DNA of 64,000 bases from DAOPJM01 sp964490325 (lineage in GTDB: Bacteria; Bacillota; Clostridia; Christensenellales; CAG-138), in NCBI GenBank assembly GCA_964490325.1, contig CAZBBX010000005.1, forward strand, positions 24,356 to 88,355, given 5' to 3'. Under the pieces are notes generated by a model that was not told the origin of the DNA, made no database searches, and saw nothing but the letters and a program-made list of their open reading frames with translations. Both the position numbers and the translations under genes were made by a program. Of this stretch, positions 46,901-55,749 are shown piece by piece. How positions within the stretch are numbered: the first letter of the stretch is position 1; every line of letters begins with the position of its first letter.

Positions 46901-47165
46901 TCAGCGCCCAGCCGCTCACGTCCACCGCCTCGCTGCCGCGGTTGTACAGCTCGACATAGTCGGGATGCTCGCCGTACTCGTCCGTCACAAGACCCGTGTT
47001 GGAGGTCATGACCTCGCTGACGATCACGGGAGAGCTTTGCCCCTCGTTCTTCGCCTTGCCGCTGCTGTTCACGCAGTTGGCAATGATGAGCACCACCACA
47101 AAAAAAATAAGAAAGGCCGCGATAAGGCCGAGTTGTGCTGTTCCTCTTCGCTTTGTTGCTTTCAT
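43926..47165 (-). CDS. CotH kinase family protein with lamin-tail domains, membrane-anchored
   Basis: 1079 residues. An N-terminal membrane anchor (LIAAFLIFFVVVLIIANCV) places the rest outside. Three lamin-tail (LTD) beta domains follow (about 45-165, 205-330, 370-505; each has DWVELYN- or YVELYN-type cores), then a chitobiase C-terminal-like region (about 545-690) and the CotH kinase domain (about 700-1070) with EILVGNTDTGNIKWW and FIIYDFDWAMN as likely catalytic and metal sites. CotH proteins are atypical secreted kinases. The start at 47165 has GGAAGGA upstream. The VTC gene begins 24 bases after the stop. Confidence 0.88.
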   Translation of the reverse strand: MKATKRRGTAQLGLIAAFLIFFVVVLIIANCVNSSGKAKNEGQSSPVIVSEVMTSNTGLVTDEYGEHPDYVELYNRGSEAVDVSGWALSDRETDAWTFPNNTVIEAGGYLVVWCSGKTVENTLIANFKLSAGDVLRFMDATGTVLLQKELPELRAGNTYYYDPQTETWFEKLPSPGYPNTDEGVEAYEQSITIPTDGSGAGTLTTAHNGLYITEFMAANHNTVVGPDGSFCDWVELYNSSSASLDLGGVGVSDDPAKPYKYTFAEGTSLAPGAYLVLYSTADDVEGYYCLPFGLSSNGESLVLTDANGGILDRVEFGAQQKDVSMARPYDANGAFVAGADFVATTTISPGYPNTQGGYDAWEAARYPNVGVHDIRFSEILTEGYAYTINSKGRPDDADLGSWIELYNASDQEQSLTGMALTDNIANPKKWVFPDGTSIAAKGYLIVYLEGSLPLEGQSASSVTAEQKALTLNFDIAAAGETLYLFDAAGEMTDRVEVPACRACVSYGRNDAGQWLLMETPTMGAANVQSGCTSTCEAPALSLESGLYTGTQSITITVPEGCYVTYTLDCSTPTESSTRYTAGEVITASWKAAPVDPAGTEADAEDSASKSLQRLKNAPANTVVRARAFRDGCLASDVATETYVIVDPANETEQAHSTSLKVVFLVTDPKNLTDDTIGLYLRSSSYNDTTKLGANYNQSGREWERQASFTYVNSGGSGELYEGDLMIRMFGAYSRFQREQKGFGLISRKGFGESDLNYAFFDDRPFTSYDSLVLRASAMDSSMSKIRDVLVQSLVEDAGLDLCTQAYVQTVVYLNGNYWGMYYLREKISRSFIAQHYSVTDKGSIDVLVGNGAYVSGDESAVDDWAALIQYCKDRNCSLNAEEYAYVCSKVDVDNYALYCAIEILVGNTDTGNIKWWRSSEKDNRWRFIIYDFDWAMNRNDEKEDAYTSGYRRDFFWRYFKPEGHGANAGFSTVLSRALLSNNDFCERFVNACATLYKEVFTTEKVLAKTDQLAGVIEAEMKWDMPRFGNSVSNWNKHLNNVRAFANNYGSYFLKYCQQYMNEHTSYHLGDEDMQRIFGA

Positions 47166-47372
47166 TCCAATTCCTTCCGTCCGCGTATCGCGTCCGCATC
47201 CTGCTTGCGTACAAAAGCGGAGGCGCCGCGCTTGGCGGCAGCCGCTTTTTATGGGCACAACGGAAAAAGGCCTTCCGCGCCGACCCATTCATGTTGTTCA
47301 TGATACCACAGGCTTCATAAAAATACCACGTTTGGCAAAAGAATTTACAAGTTCGCCGAAACTGTGCGCCTT

Positions 47373-48713
47373 TTAGCGATAGTCTGTGAGGAGGGTCAGC
47401 AGGGTCGAGCGCTCGTTGTCCTCGGGATGCACCGCGCAGTGCAGCAGCAGCTGGTGCTTGATGCGCCCCACCTCCTTGCCGGAGGACAGCTTCAGCTCCC
47501 GCATGATCTCGTTGCCGCCGATGCACAGCTGCCCCGGGCGGAAGGGCACGCCCTCCTCGCGCATGGCGGCAAGCAGGGTGCGCCAGCGCTTGGCCGTAAA
47601 GTCCAATTCGTAGCCGCTGCCGCGCACGTCCGCCTCGCGCACAACGATCAGATCCTCCACGCGCTGCTCGCCCCAGTCGCAGAAGCGTCTGCGCAGGGTG
47701 TCCTCCTTGGCGCCGTCCCACAGGTCGAACATGTGCATACGCACCCCGAAGCACACCCGCTCGATGAGCGCGTTGGAGCAGCAGAGCCGCTTAAGGATGC
47801 CGCGGGTCAGGCGTTCGCTGTACACATCGTGCAGATAGAGCTTGCCCGTCTCCTCCTTGCAGGGGGGCTTGCCCACATCGTGCAACAGCCCCATCAGGCG
47901 GTACGGCAGCAGCGGCGGGGTGTTTTCGCAGGCGTGGAACATGTGGGTCAGCACATCGTAGCGATGGTGGTCGCGGCGCTGCTCCATGCCGTCGCAGGGC
48001 AAAAATTCGGGAATGAGATACGCCCACAGTCCCAGTGAACGAAGCTGCTCCAGCGCGTCGAACACGCGCTCCCCCGTAAGGATGCGGCTAAGCTCCTCCA
48101 TGCGGCGTTCCTGCGCCACATCGTCCAAGAGCGCCGCGTTCTCCCTTGCCGCCTGCTCCGTGCCCTCCTCCACAGTAAAATCAAGCGCCGCCGAAAAGCG
48201 CACAAGGCGCAAAAGACGCAGCCCGTCGTCCCTTAGTATCCTCTGGGGATCCGCCGCTGTGGTGCGCAGCTGCCGCTTTTCCAAGTCGGCAAGGCCGCCT
48301 GTCGGGTCGATCAGCCGCCCCGTGGTCAGCTCGCAGTACAGGGCGTTGACGGAAAAGTCGCGGCGGAACGCGTCCAAGTTCAACTCCGTGGTGAACGCCA
48401 CCTGTTCGGGTCGATGCGCCCCGCCCGCGCCGTAGCTTTCGGTGCGGAAGGGCGTATACTCCACCTTTCGATCGCCCAAGCGGAGCAGCAGGGTGCCAAG
48501 CTGCTCGTTGACCGTTTCGCAGGGCACGGACAGCTCGCCCAAAAGCTCGCGCAGCCTTTGCGGTTCCCACGCGCCCGTCAGGTCGTAGTCGTTCAGGGGA
48601 CGCCCAAGCAGAGCATCGCGCACGCAGCCTCCCACGGCGTACAGCGTGCAGCCGTGCTTCTCGGCTTCGTTTGCAAGCGCCGTCACCGACGGCGGAAACG
48701 CAAGCGTGTCCAT
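47373..48713 (-). CDS. cca: CCA-adding tRNA nucleotidyltransferase
   Basis: 446 residues. The head domain has GGCVRDALLGRP and the DxD catalytic acids in NDYDLTG; RRDFSVNAL and RDDGLRLLRLVRFSA follow. A C-terminal HD domain (LLHDVGKPP) is present. The enzyme builds or repairs the 3' CCA end of tRNA. AAAGGGG precedes the start. It is a separate unit upstream of the CotH cluster. Confidence 0.95.
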   Translation of the reverse strand: MDTLAFPPSVTALANEAEKHGCTLYAVGGCVRDALLGRPLNDYDLTGAWEPQRLRELLGELSVPCETVNEQLGTLLLRLGDRKVEYTPFRTESYGAGGAHRPEQVAFTTELNLDAFRRDFSVNALYCELTTGRLIDPTGGLADLEKRQLRTTAADPQRILRDDGLRLLRLVRFSAALDFTVEEGTEQAARENAALLDDVAQERRMEELSRILTGERVFDALEQLRSLGLWAYLIPEFLPCDGMEQRRDHHRYDVLTHMFHACENTPPLLPYRLMGLLHDVGKPPCKEETGKLYLHDVYSERLTRGILKRLCCSNALIERVCFGVRMHMFDLWDGAKEDTLRRRFCDWGEQRVEDLIVVREADVRGSGYELDFTAKRWRTLLAAMREEGVPFRPGQLCIGGNEIMRELKLSSGKEVGRIKHQLLLHCAVHPEDNERSTLLTLLTDYR

Positions 48714-48748
48714 GTCTGCTTGTCCCCTTTCATTCTTCCTATTAGATT

Positions 48749-48783
48749 GTCCCCCTCCAAAGCGTTTACGCCCGAAGGGGGAC
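48749..48783 (+). terminator. Hairpin with a one-sided T tract between cca and gyrA
   Basis: GTCCCCCTC-type arms around AAGCG pair with GAAGGGGGAC and are followed on the plus strand by TATTTTTTT. The gyrA gene is on the minus strand, where no T tract follows, so its use as the gyrA terminator is uncertain. Confidence 0.4.
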
Positions 48784-48793
48784 TATTTTTTTG

Positions 48794-51388
48794 CTATTCC
48801 TCGTCGGAGGGCGCGTCCTTTGGATCCTCGTCGTCAAGGGAGACGTCGCTCACGCCGTCGGCCTCGTCGCCGCCGCTGATGGACTGCACCGCGTTCAGCT
48901 CGTCCTCCTGCGGGGTCTCGTCCTCGTCCTGATGCGGCACGACCACCACGCAGGCGATGCGCGTCCCGTCGTCCACATGCATGAGCTTGACGCCCTGCGT
49001 GTTGCGTCCGTAGGTAGAGATCTCGGCTACGGGCATGCGGATGACCTTGCCGTCGTCGCGCATGAGGATGAGATCCTCATCGCCCACGGTGATCTTGAGG
49101 CAGGCCAGCGCGCCTGTGCGCTCGGTGAGCTTCATGGCGATGAGCCCCTTGCCGCCGCGTCCCTGCAGGCTGAACTCCGCTTCGTCGCTGCGCTTGCCCA
49201 TGCCGTTTTCGGAAACGGTCAGAAGCTGTGCGCCCTTTTGCACCTTGACCATATCGACCAGCTCGTCGCCCTCGTCCAGCTTCATGGCAATGACGCCCAT
49301 GCCGCCGCGCCCCGTGGCGCGCACGTTTGCTTCGCTGAAGCGGATGCACTTGGCGTTGCGGGTCGCCATGAGGAATTCGTCCTCGCCATTGGACAGCTCC
49401 ACGCGCATCAGCTCGTCGCCCTCGCGGATGGTCTGGATCGCCAGCCCCGTCTTGCGGATGTTGCGGCAATCGCCAAGGCGCGTCTTCTTGATAAGCCCCT
49501 GCCGCGTTGCCGTGACCAGATAGCCGTTCTCCGCAAGCTCCTTGCCCACGGGGAACATGGCCGTGACGGTCTCGCCTGTCTGCAGCTGCAGCAGGTTGAC
49601 CACGGGAACGCCCTTGGAGCCGCGTCCCGACTCGGGGATGGCGTAGCACTTGATGGTAAACGCCCTGCCGCGGTTGGTGAAGAACATGATCTTTGCATGG
49701 GTGCTGGTGACGAACATACGCTCCACAAAGTCCTCCTCGCGGGTGGACTGCCCCTTGACGCCCTTGCCGCCGCGCCCCTGCGACCGATACACAGCGGGGC
49801 TGATGCGCTTGACATAGCCAAAGTGGGTCATGGTGACCGCCATGTCCTCCTCTTGGATCACATCGTCCAGATCGATGTCGTCGATCATCTGCGTGATCTC
49901 CGTGCGGCGCGGGTCGTTGTAGCGCGCCTTGACCGCAAGCGCCTCCTCACGGATGATGTCCAAGAGCTTTTGCTCGTCGGCAAGGATGCTTTGCAGGTAC
50001 GCCACACGCTCGGTGAGCTGCTTGCGCTCCTCAAGGATCTTGTCGCGCTCCAAGCCCGTCAGACGCTGCAAACGCATGTCCAAGATGGCCTGCGCCTGCC
50101 GTTCGCTCAGGCCAAAGCGGCTCATCAGGCGCTCTCTTGCAACAGCGGCGCTTTCGGAGCTTTTGATGAGCGCCACGATCTCATCGATGTTGTCCAGCGC
50201 GATGATGAGTCCCTCCAAGATGTGGAGGCGCTCCAAGGCGCGGTTGAGGTCAAATTTGGTGCGGCGCGTGACCACGTCCTTTTGATGCTCCAGATAGTAG
50301 TAGAGCACCTGCTTGAGGTTCAGCACCCGCGGTTCGCCGTCCACAAGCGCCAAGGTGATGACGCCAAAGGTCGTCTGCAGGTCGGTGTGCTTGTACAGGT
50401 TGTTGAGCACCACGTTGGCGTTGACGTCGCGCTTTAGCTCGATGACGATGCGCACGCCCGTGCGGTCGGTCTCGTCGCGCAGATCGGCAATGCCCTCCAC
50501 GCGCTTCTCGCGCACCAGCTCTGCGATGCGCTCCACCAAGCGTGCCTTGTTGACCTGATAGGGCACCTCGGTGATGATGATGCGGGCATGCTGCGCCGTG
50601 ACCTGCTCGATCTCGCTCTTGGCGCGCACGATGATGCGGCCGCGTCCCGTGCGGTACGCGGAGGCAATGCCCATCTTGCCCATGATGGTGGCTCCCGTGG
50701 GGAAGTCGGGTCCGGGCAGCACCTGCATCAGCTCGTCAATGGTGATCTGCGGGTTGTCGATGAGCGCGATGAGCGCATCGATGGTCTCGCCCAGATTGTG
50801 CGGCGGAATGTTGGTTGCCATGCCCACGGCGATACCGTTGCTGCCGTTGACCAAAAGGTTCGGGTAGCGGGCGGGCAGCACGGCGGGCTGGGTCAGCGTC
50901 TCGTCAAAGTTTGGATAGAAGTCCACCGTGTCCTTGTCGATGTCCGCCATCATTTCGGTGGCCATCTTGGACAGGCGCGCCTCGGTATATCGCATGGCCG
51001 CCGCGCCGTCGCCGTCCATGGAGCCGAAGTTGCCATGTCCCTCCACCAGCGGATAGCGCATGGAGAAGGTCTGCGCAAAGCGCACCATGGCGTCGTACAC
51101 GGAGCTGTCGCCGTGCGGATGGTACTTGCCCAAGCAGTCGCCCACGATGCGGGCGCTCTTGCGGTAGGGCTTGTCCGGCTGCAGACCCAGCTCGTCCATG
51201 GAGTAGAGGATGCGCCGATGCACGGGCTTTAGGCCGTCGCGCACATCGGGCAGGGCACGGCTGATGATGACCGCCATGGCGTAGGCGATGAAGCTGCTCT
51301 TCATCTCCTTTTCCAAGTTGACGGGCAGGATGCGGCCGTTGTTGCCGCCGCCATGTATCTCGTTGAAATATTCGTAATCGTTCTTCAT
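48794..51388 (-). CDS. gyrA: DNA gyrase subunit A
   Basis: 864 residues. The N-terminal tower and winged helix carry DGLKPVHRRIL and KYHPHGDSSVYDAM, and the active-site Tyr is in AMRYTEARL. A GyrA-box-like QGRGGKG near residue 530 is the mark of gyrase and is needed for DNA wrapping and negative supercoiling. The tail is very acidic. Context with recF and gyrB agrees. The stop of gyrB lies 10 bases upstream. Confidence 0.96.
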   Translation of the reverse strand: MKNDYEYFNEIHGGGNNGRILPVNLEKEMKSSFIAYAMAVIISRALPDVRDGLKPVHRRILYSMDELGLQPDKPYRKSARIVGDCLGKYHPHGDSSVYDAMVRFAQTFSMRYPLVEGHGNFGSMDGDGAAAMRYTEARLSKMATEMMADIDKDTVDFYPNFDETLTQPAVLPARYPNLLVNGSNGIAVGMATNIPPHNLGETIDALIALIDNPQITIDELMQVLPGPDFPTGATIMGKMGIASAYRTGRGRIIVRAKSEIEQVTAQHARIIITEVPYQVNKARLVERIAELVREKRVEGIADLRDETDRTGVRIVIELKRDVNANVVLNNLYKHTDLQTTFGVITLALVDGEPRVLNLKQVLYYYLEHQKDVVTRRTKFDLNRALERLHILEGLIIALDNIDEIVALIKSSESAAVARERLMSRFGLSERQAQAILDMRLQRLTGLERDKILEERKQLTERVAYLQSILADEQKLLDIIREEALAVKARYNDPRRTEITQMIDDIDLDDVIQEEDMAVTMTHFGYVKRISPAVYRSQGRGGKGVKGQSTREEDFVERMFVTSTHAKIMFFTNRGRAFTIKCYAIPESGRGSKGVPVVNLLQLQTGETVTAMFPVGKELAENGYLVTATRQGLIKKTRLGDCRNIRKTGLAIQTIREGDELMRVELSNGEDEFLMATRNAKCIRFSEANVRATGRGGMGVIAMKLDEGDELVDMVKVQKGAQLLTVSENGMGKRSDEAEFSLQGRGGKGLIAMKLTERTGALACLKITVGDEDLILMRDDGKVIRMPVAEISTYGRNTQGVKLMHVDDGTRIACVVVVPHQDEDETPQEDELNAVQSISGGDEADGVSDVSLDDEDPKDAPSDEE

Positions 51389-51398
51389 TGCATCGTCC

Positions 51399-53351
51399 TC
51401 AGATGTCCAGGTCCTTGACCAGCTTGCTGTTCTGCTCGATGAACTCGCGCCGCGGCTCCACCTTGTCGCCCATCAGCAGGGTGAACAGCTCGTCCGCCGC
51501 CACCGCGTCGTCCACGCTCACGCGCAGCATGATGCGCGTTTCGGGATCCATGGTCGTTTCCCAAAGCTGCTCGGCGTTCATCTCGCCCAAGCCCTTGTAG
51601 CGTTGGATCTCGGGCTTCGGCTCACGCCCGATCTCGGTCAAGACCTCCTCTAACTCCTCATCGCTGTACACGTATTTCATGTACTTGCCGCGCTTGATCT
51701 GGTACAGCGGCGGCTGCGCGATGTACACATAGCCCTGCTCGATCAAGGGGCGCATGTGGCGGTAGAAGAAGGTCAGCATGAGGATGCGGATATGACTGCC
51801 GTCCACGTCGGCATCCGTCATGCAGATGATCTTGTGGTAGCGCAGCTTGCTCACGTCAAAGTCGTCGTCCATGCCTGCGCCAAACGCCGTTATCATGGCC
51901 TTGATCTCGTTGTTGGCAAGCATACGATCCAAGCGGGTCTTTTCGACGTTCAGGATCTTGCCGCGAAGGGGCAAGATCGCCTGAAAGATGCGGTTGCGCC
52001 CCATCTTGGCGCTGCCGCCTGCGGAGTCGCCCTCCACGATGAACAGCTCGCACTTGGACGCGTCCTTCTCCTGACAGTCCGCCAGCTTGCCGGGCAGACT
52101 GGTGGAGTCCAGCACCGTCTTGCGGCGGGTCAGCTCCCGCGCCTTGCGCGCCGCGTCCCTCGCCCTTGACGCCGTGACGCATTTTTCGATGATGAGCTTG
52201 CCGTAGGCGGGGTTCTCCTCCAGCCAAGTCATGAGCTTGTCGCTGACGGCGCCGTCCACCAAGGGACGGATGTCTGCGTTGCCCAGCTTGGTCTTGGTCT
52301 GCCCCTCGAACTGCGGCTCGGTCAGCTTGACGCTGACGATGGCGGTCAGACCCTCGCGGATGTCCTCGCCCGAAAGACCGCTGTCGCTGCCCTTGATAAG
52401 GCCGTACTTCTTAGCGTAATCGTTCATCACGCGGGTCAAAGCAGCCTTGAAGCCCACCAGATGCGAACCGCCCTCGTGCGTGGCGATGTTGTTGGCAAAG
52501 GAGAGGATCAGCTCGTTGTAGCCGTCGTTGTACTGCATGGAGACCTCCACGGAGGCCGTCTCCTCGCCGTCCTCGAAGCGCGCCGCCGTGAAGCAGAGCG
52601 GTTCGGGATGCAGCAGTCCCTTATTTTTGTTGAGGTATTCGGCAAAGGACTTGAGCCCGCCCTCGTAGCAGTAGCTCTTGACAACGGGAGTCTCCTCCCG
52701 CTCGTCCGTGGCGGTGATGCGCAGTCCCGCGTTCAAAAACGCCAGCTCGCGAAAGCGGCTCTTGAGCGTGTCGAAGTTGTAGCTTGCATCCGCGTCAAAG
52801 ATCTCGTCGTCGGGCATGAAGGTGACGGTCGTACCCGTGTCCGCCGTGTCGCAGCTGCCCACCGCCGTGACCTCATTCATAGGTGCGCCGCGGCTGTAAT
52901 CCTGCGCATAGATGACGCCGTCACGGCGAACCTCCACATGCAGCGCCTTGCTCAGCGCGTTCACGCAGCTTAAGCCCACGCCGTGCAGACCGCCTGAGAC
53001 CTTGTAGCTGCCGCCGCCGAACTTGCCGCCGGCATGCAGGATGGTCAGTGCGACCTCCAGTGCGTTCTTGCCCGTCTTCTCGTGATAGCCCACGGGAATG
53101 CCGCGGCCGTTGTCCTTTTCCGTGACCGAACCGTCCTTGTGCAGGACGATCTCGATATGCGTACAAAAGCCCGCCAGCGCTTCATCGATGGAATTGTCCA
53201 CCAGCTCCGTGACGAGCTGGTGCATCCCTCGCGCATCGGTGGAACCGATGTACATACCGGGACGGCGGCGCACCGCCTCCAAGCCCTCCAAGACTTGGAT
53301 CTGTGACGCGTCGTAGGATCCGTTTACGTCATGCTGAAAATCGTCTTCCAT
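51399..53351 (-). CDS. gyrB: DNA gyrase subunit B
   Basis: 650 residues. GHKL ATPase motifs EAVRRRPGMYIGST, ELVDNSIDEA and DNGRGIPV, then TOPRIM motifs EGDSAGGSAK and TDADVDGSHI, and the C-terminal QRYKGLGEMN. It drives gyrase with ATP. It lies 61 bases downstream of recF and 10 bases upstream of gyrA in one operon. Confidence 0.96.
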   Translation of the reverse strand: MEDDFQHDVNGSYDASQIQVLEGLEAVRRRPGMYIGSTDARGMHQLVTELVDNSIDEALAGFCTHIEIVLHKDGSVTEKDNGRGIPVGYHEKTGKNALEVALTILHAGGKFGGGSYKVSGGLHGVGLSCVNALSKALHVEVRRDGVIYAQDYSRGAPMNEVTAVGSCDTADTGTTVTFMPDDEIFDADASYNFDTLKSRFRELAFLNAGLRITATDEREETPVVKSYCYEGGLKSFAEYLNKNKGLLHPEPLCFTAARFEDGEETASVEVSMQYNDGYNELILSFANNIATHEGGSHLVGFKAALTRVMNDYAKKYGLIKGSDSGLSGEDIREGLTAIVSVKLTEPQFEGQTKTKLGNADIRPLVDGAVSDKLMTWLEENPAYGKLIIEKCVTASRARDAARKARELTRRKTVLDSTSLPGKLADCQEKDASKCELFIVEGDSAGGSAKMGRNRIFQAILPLRGKILNVEKTRLDRMLANNEIKAMITAFGAGMDDDFDVSKLRYHKIICMTDADVDGSHIRILMLTFFYRHMRPLIEQGYVYIAQPPLYQIKRGKYMKYVYSDEELEEVLTEIGREPKPEIQRYKGLGEMNAEQLWETTMDPETRIMLRVSVDDAVAADELFTLLMGDKVEPRREFIEQNSKLVKDLDI

Positions 53352-53412
53352 TGCTTACATCCTTTTCTTGCCATATCCTTGCATATTGTTTTTGTGTAAA
53401 AGTTTTCGAGGC

Positions 53413-54507
53413 TCAGACCTCCACGATCGCCCCGTCGCGCACCGCAAGCACCTGCATGCGCTCCGCGCCCGCTCGAGTCAGCGGCTCCAGCTGCGTGCAG
53501 CTGATGAAGGCCTGACAGCCCTCCACGCTCTCCAAAAGGCGCTTCTGCCTGTTCGTGTCCAGCTCGGAGAACACATCGTCCAACAGCAGCACGGGCTTTT
53601 CGCCGCGGATGCGCTCGATCAGGTCGATCTCGCTGAGCTTTAGGGACAGCGCCGCGCTGCGCTGCTGCCCCTGTGAGCCGTAGACGCGTGCGTCCAAGCC
53701 GTCCAGCTGCAGGCTCAAATCGTCCCGATGCGGCCCCACCGAGGTGTAGCCGCGATAGAGATCCTTCTCCAACGCGTCCGCCAACGCGTCCCGCATCGCC
53801 ATTTGCAGCTGCTCCTCGGCAACGGGGGGCAGATCCTGCTCGTAGCCCACGAGCAGCTCCTCCGCGCCGCACATGCTGCGATGCCGCCTTGCCGCGATGG
53901 GCGTCAGCTCGCGGACAAAGTTCGCTCGCTCCGCCGTGATGGCCGCGCCCAAGAGGCTCAGCTGCTCGTCCCACTGCGCAAGCGTGTCCAAGCCCTCGCG
54001 ATCCACCACCTTTAAAAGGTTGTTGCGCTGCTTGAGCGCCTGGTTGTACTGCTGCAGGCTGTAGTAGTACGCGGGCTTGAGCTGGCTCAGCTCCATGTCC
54101 ATGAAGCGCCGCCGCTCGGCAGGACCGTCCTGCACCAGCGCCAGATCGCTTGGGGAGAACATGACCACGTTTAAGCAGCCCATCAATTCGCCGCTGCGGG
54201 AAAGCAGACCGCCGTCAAGGTAGACCTTCTTGCGCTCCCGCGCCGTCAGCTCCACGCGCACCTGCCGCCTGCCGCCCCGTGTGCAGACGCGCAGCTTCAC
54301 GCCCGCCTCCTCCTGCGATTTTTTGATGAGGTCGGCGTCCCGCGGCGTGCGGTGGCTCCTTCCGAAGGCGCACAAAAAAACGGCTTCCAGCACGTTCGTC
54401 TTGCCTGCGCCGTTGGGTCCGGTCAGCACGCAAAGCCCCTCGTCGGGGGTCAAGCTCAGCGCGTCATAGTTGCGAAAATGATAGAGCTGTAAGCCGTCTA
54501 TGCGCAT
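53413..54507 (-). CDS. recF: DNA replication and repair protein RecF
   Basis: 364 residues. Walker A GPNGAGKTN (about 30-37), signature GSQGQQRSAALSLKLSE and Walker B LLLDDVFSELD near the end mark an SMC-like RecF. It loads RecA at DNA gaps. The start at 54507 (MRIDGLQLYHFRNY) is the normal family start; a longer frame would run into the promoter. It leads the recF-gyrB-gyrA operon. Confidence 0.95.
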   Translation of the reverse strand: MRIDGLQLYHFRNYDALSLTPDEGLCVLTGPNGAGKTNVLEAVFLCAFGRSHRTPRDADLIKKSQEEAGVKLRVCTRGGRRQVRVELTARERKKVYLDGGLLSRSGELMGCLNVVMFSPSDLALVQDGPAERRRFMDMELSQLKPAYYYSLQQYNQALKQRNNLLKVVDREGLDTLAQWDEQLSLLGAAITAERANFVRELTPIAARRHRSMCGAEELLVGYEQDLPPVAEEQLQMAMRDALADALEKDLYRGYTSVGPHRDDLSLQLDGLDARVYGSQGQQRSAALSLKLSEIDLIERIRGEKPVLLLDDVFSELDTNRQKRLLESVEGCQAFISCTQLEPLTRAGAERMQVLAVRDGAIVEV

Positions 54508-54534
54508 GACTTTTCCTTCCGCTTCGAATGGTTT

Positions 54535-54563
54535 AGTATACCACATTTCCTTCCACTTGTAAA
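54535..54563 (-). promoter_or_regulatory. Promoter of recF-gyrB-gyrA
   Basis: On the minus strand TTTACA (54558-54563) and TATACT (54535-54540) have a 17-base spacer; the start codon is about 20 bases after the expected transcription start. Confidence 0.7.
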
Positions 54564-54613
54564 TATAATATAGTAGAGACAGGCGTCTTTTTTTCAATAT
54601 TTCCGAAAAATGC

Positions 54614-54642
54614 TTACATTTCGCCGCGTTTTGTGCTACAAT
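54614..54642 (+). promoter_or_regulatory. Promoter of carD
   Basis: TTACAT (54614-54619) and TACAAT (54637-54642) have a 17-base spacer; AAAGGAG lies before the ATG at 54684. Confidence 0.65.
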
Positions 54643-54683
54643 GAAAAAGAAGAATTGGCAGGGTATGTCTAAAAGGAGAAACT

Positions 54684-55190
54684 ATGTTCAAGGTCGGTGA
54701 GCTGATCGTCTATGGCGGCGAGGGCGTCTGCCGCGTCGAGGCTATAGGCGGCGCGCCGCTTCCCTTGTTGGACGCCGACAAGATCTACTATACGCTGCAG
54801 CCCCTCTATCGCAGCGGCCTTATCTATGCGCCCACGGATGTGGCGGTGCCCATGCGCCCCGTCATCGATCGTGCCGAGGCGGAAAAGCTGATCCTTGGCA
54901 TCCGCGACCTCGATGAAAGCAAGCCGCAGCAGACGAACCTGCGGGAAAAGACCGCGCTGTACCGCAGCTATCTTTCGGGCTATGCCTGCGCCGACCTGAT
55001 CCTTTTGATCCGTCTGCTGCATGCGCAAAACCGTCACGCGCAGGCGCAGGGACGGCGGCAGGGGCAGACCGAGGAGCGCTTCATGCGCCGCGCCAAGGAG
55101 CTGCTCTACGGCGAGCTGGCCGTTGCCCTTTCGATACAGCCCGACGAGGTGGAGGACGTCATTGCCCGCATGGTCGAAGCCTCCGCATAA
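54684..55190 (+). CDS. carD: CarD-like transcriptional regulator
   Basis: 168 residues. The N-terminal Tudor-like RNA-polymerase interaction domain opens FKVGELIVYGGEGVCRVEAI, typical of CarD/CdnL, and the C-terminal half is helical (RAKELLYGELAVAL). These proteins bind RNA polymerase and stabilise open promoters. It is divergent from recF and transcribed alone. Confidence 0.93.
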   Translation: MFKVGELIVYGGEGVCRVEAIGGAPLPLLDADKIYYTLQPLYRSGLIYAPTDVAVPMRPVIDRAEAEKLILGIRDLDESKPQQTNLREKTALYRSYLSGYACADLILLIRLLHAQNRHAQAQGRRQGQTEERFMRRAKELLYGELAVALSIQPDEVEDVIARMVEASA

Positions 55191-55217
55191 AATTTCTTAA
55201 TAGTCTTACAGTCAGTA

Positions 55218-55246
55218 CAGCCCCGCTTCCTTGTGAAACGGGGCTG
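55218..55246. terminator. Hairpin after carD
   Basis: The stem CAGCCCCG / CGGGGCTG is perfect, but the tail (CTTCATGG) has no long T tract. It may serve carD or the convergent Cys-rich gene. Confidence 0.45.
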
Positions 55247-55267
55247 CTTCATGGGGAGGTCTGTCGC

Positions 55268-55585
55268 TCAGTCGGGGTTTTGCGTTTCGCTGCAGGCGCA
55301 CTCGTGGGAGGCGCCCAGGCAGTCCACGTTCGGTTCGCCTGCGACTGCGTTTGCGCCAAAGAAGATGGGCACCTCAACGCAGAGCCGCTGACGGATCGTG
55401 AACATGCATACGCCGTTGCGTCTGCCCGTGCAGCCGTTGTTGCCCGCCGTGATGACGGGTTCGCCGCAGCAGCGCGTGACGGTCTCGCCCACATGCACAT
55501 ACGGCGTTACCGTGACGGGTACGCAGACGGACAGGGCTTGGTAGCCGCTTGTGGGACAGCTTGTCGTGTTCGGATCAAAGTCCAT
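55268..55585 (-). CDS. Cysteine-rich small protein of unknown function
   Basis: 105 residues with ten cysteines, including a pair TRCCGEP. The pattern VCVPVTVTPY and later FTIRQRLCVEVPIFFG reminds me of short beta proteins found in clostridial genomes and annotated only as hypothetical. No signal peptide is seen. The start at 55585 is chosen over a GTG two codons upstream because AAAGGAAG lies at the right distance. It could be a spore or envelope protein, but nothing in the sequence shows this. Confidence 0.65.
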   Translation of the reverse strand: MDFDPNTTSCPTSGYQALSVCVPVTVTPYVHVGETVTRCCGEPVITAGNNGCTGRRNGVCMFTIRQRLCVEVPIFFGANAVAGEPNVDCLGASHECACSETQNPD

Positions 55586-55713
55586 GGTCACACTTCCTTT
55601 CGTAATACTGTACTATATCGTATGCAAAAGCATATATCTGTGTGCGCGGCGGCGTATAGGGATCGGGATAGGGCAAATTTTCGGGGCAAGGGGGAAAATT
55701 CCCTGCCGTGCGC

Positions 55714-55742
55714 TTGTCAGCGGCGGCGGCGCATGGTATACT
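55714..55742 (+). promoter_or_regulatory. Promoter of xth, placed for a leaderless mRNA
   Basis: TTGTCA (55714-55719) and TATACT (55737-55742) have a 17-base spacer. The ATG at 55750 begins seven bases after the -10 box and no ribosome site is present. Confidence 0.65.
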
Positions 55743-55749
55743 TTTTCGT

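Noticed and set aside
55592..55660. Possible sporulation sigma factor promoter before the Cys-rich gene (CATACGAT)
   Set aside because: The -10-like box has no matching -35 at the right distance, so the claim would rest on eight bases.
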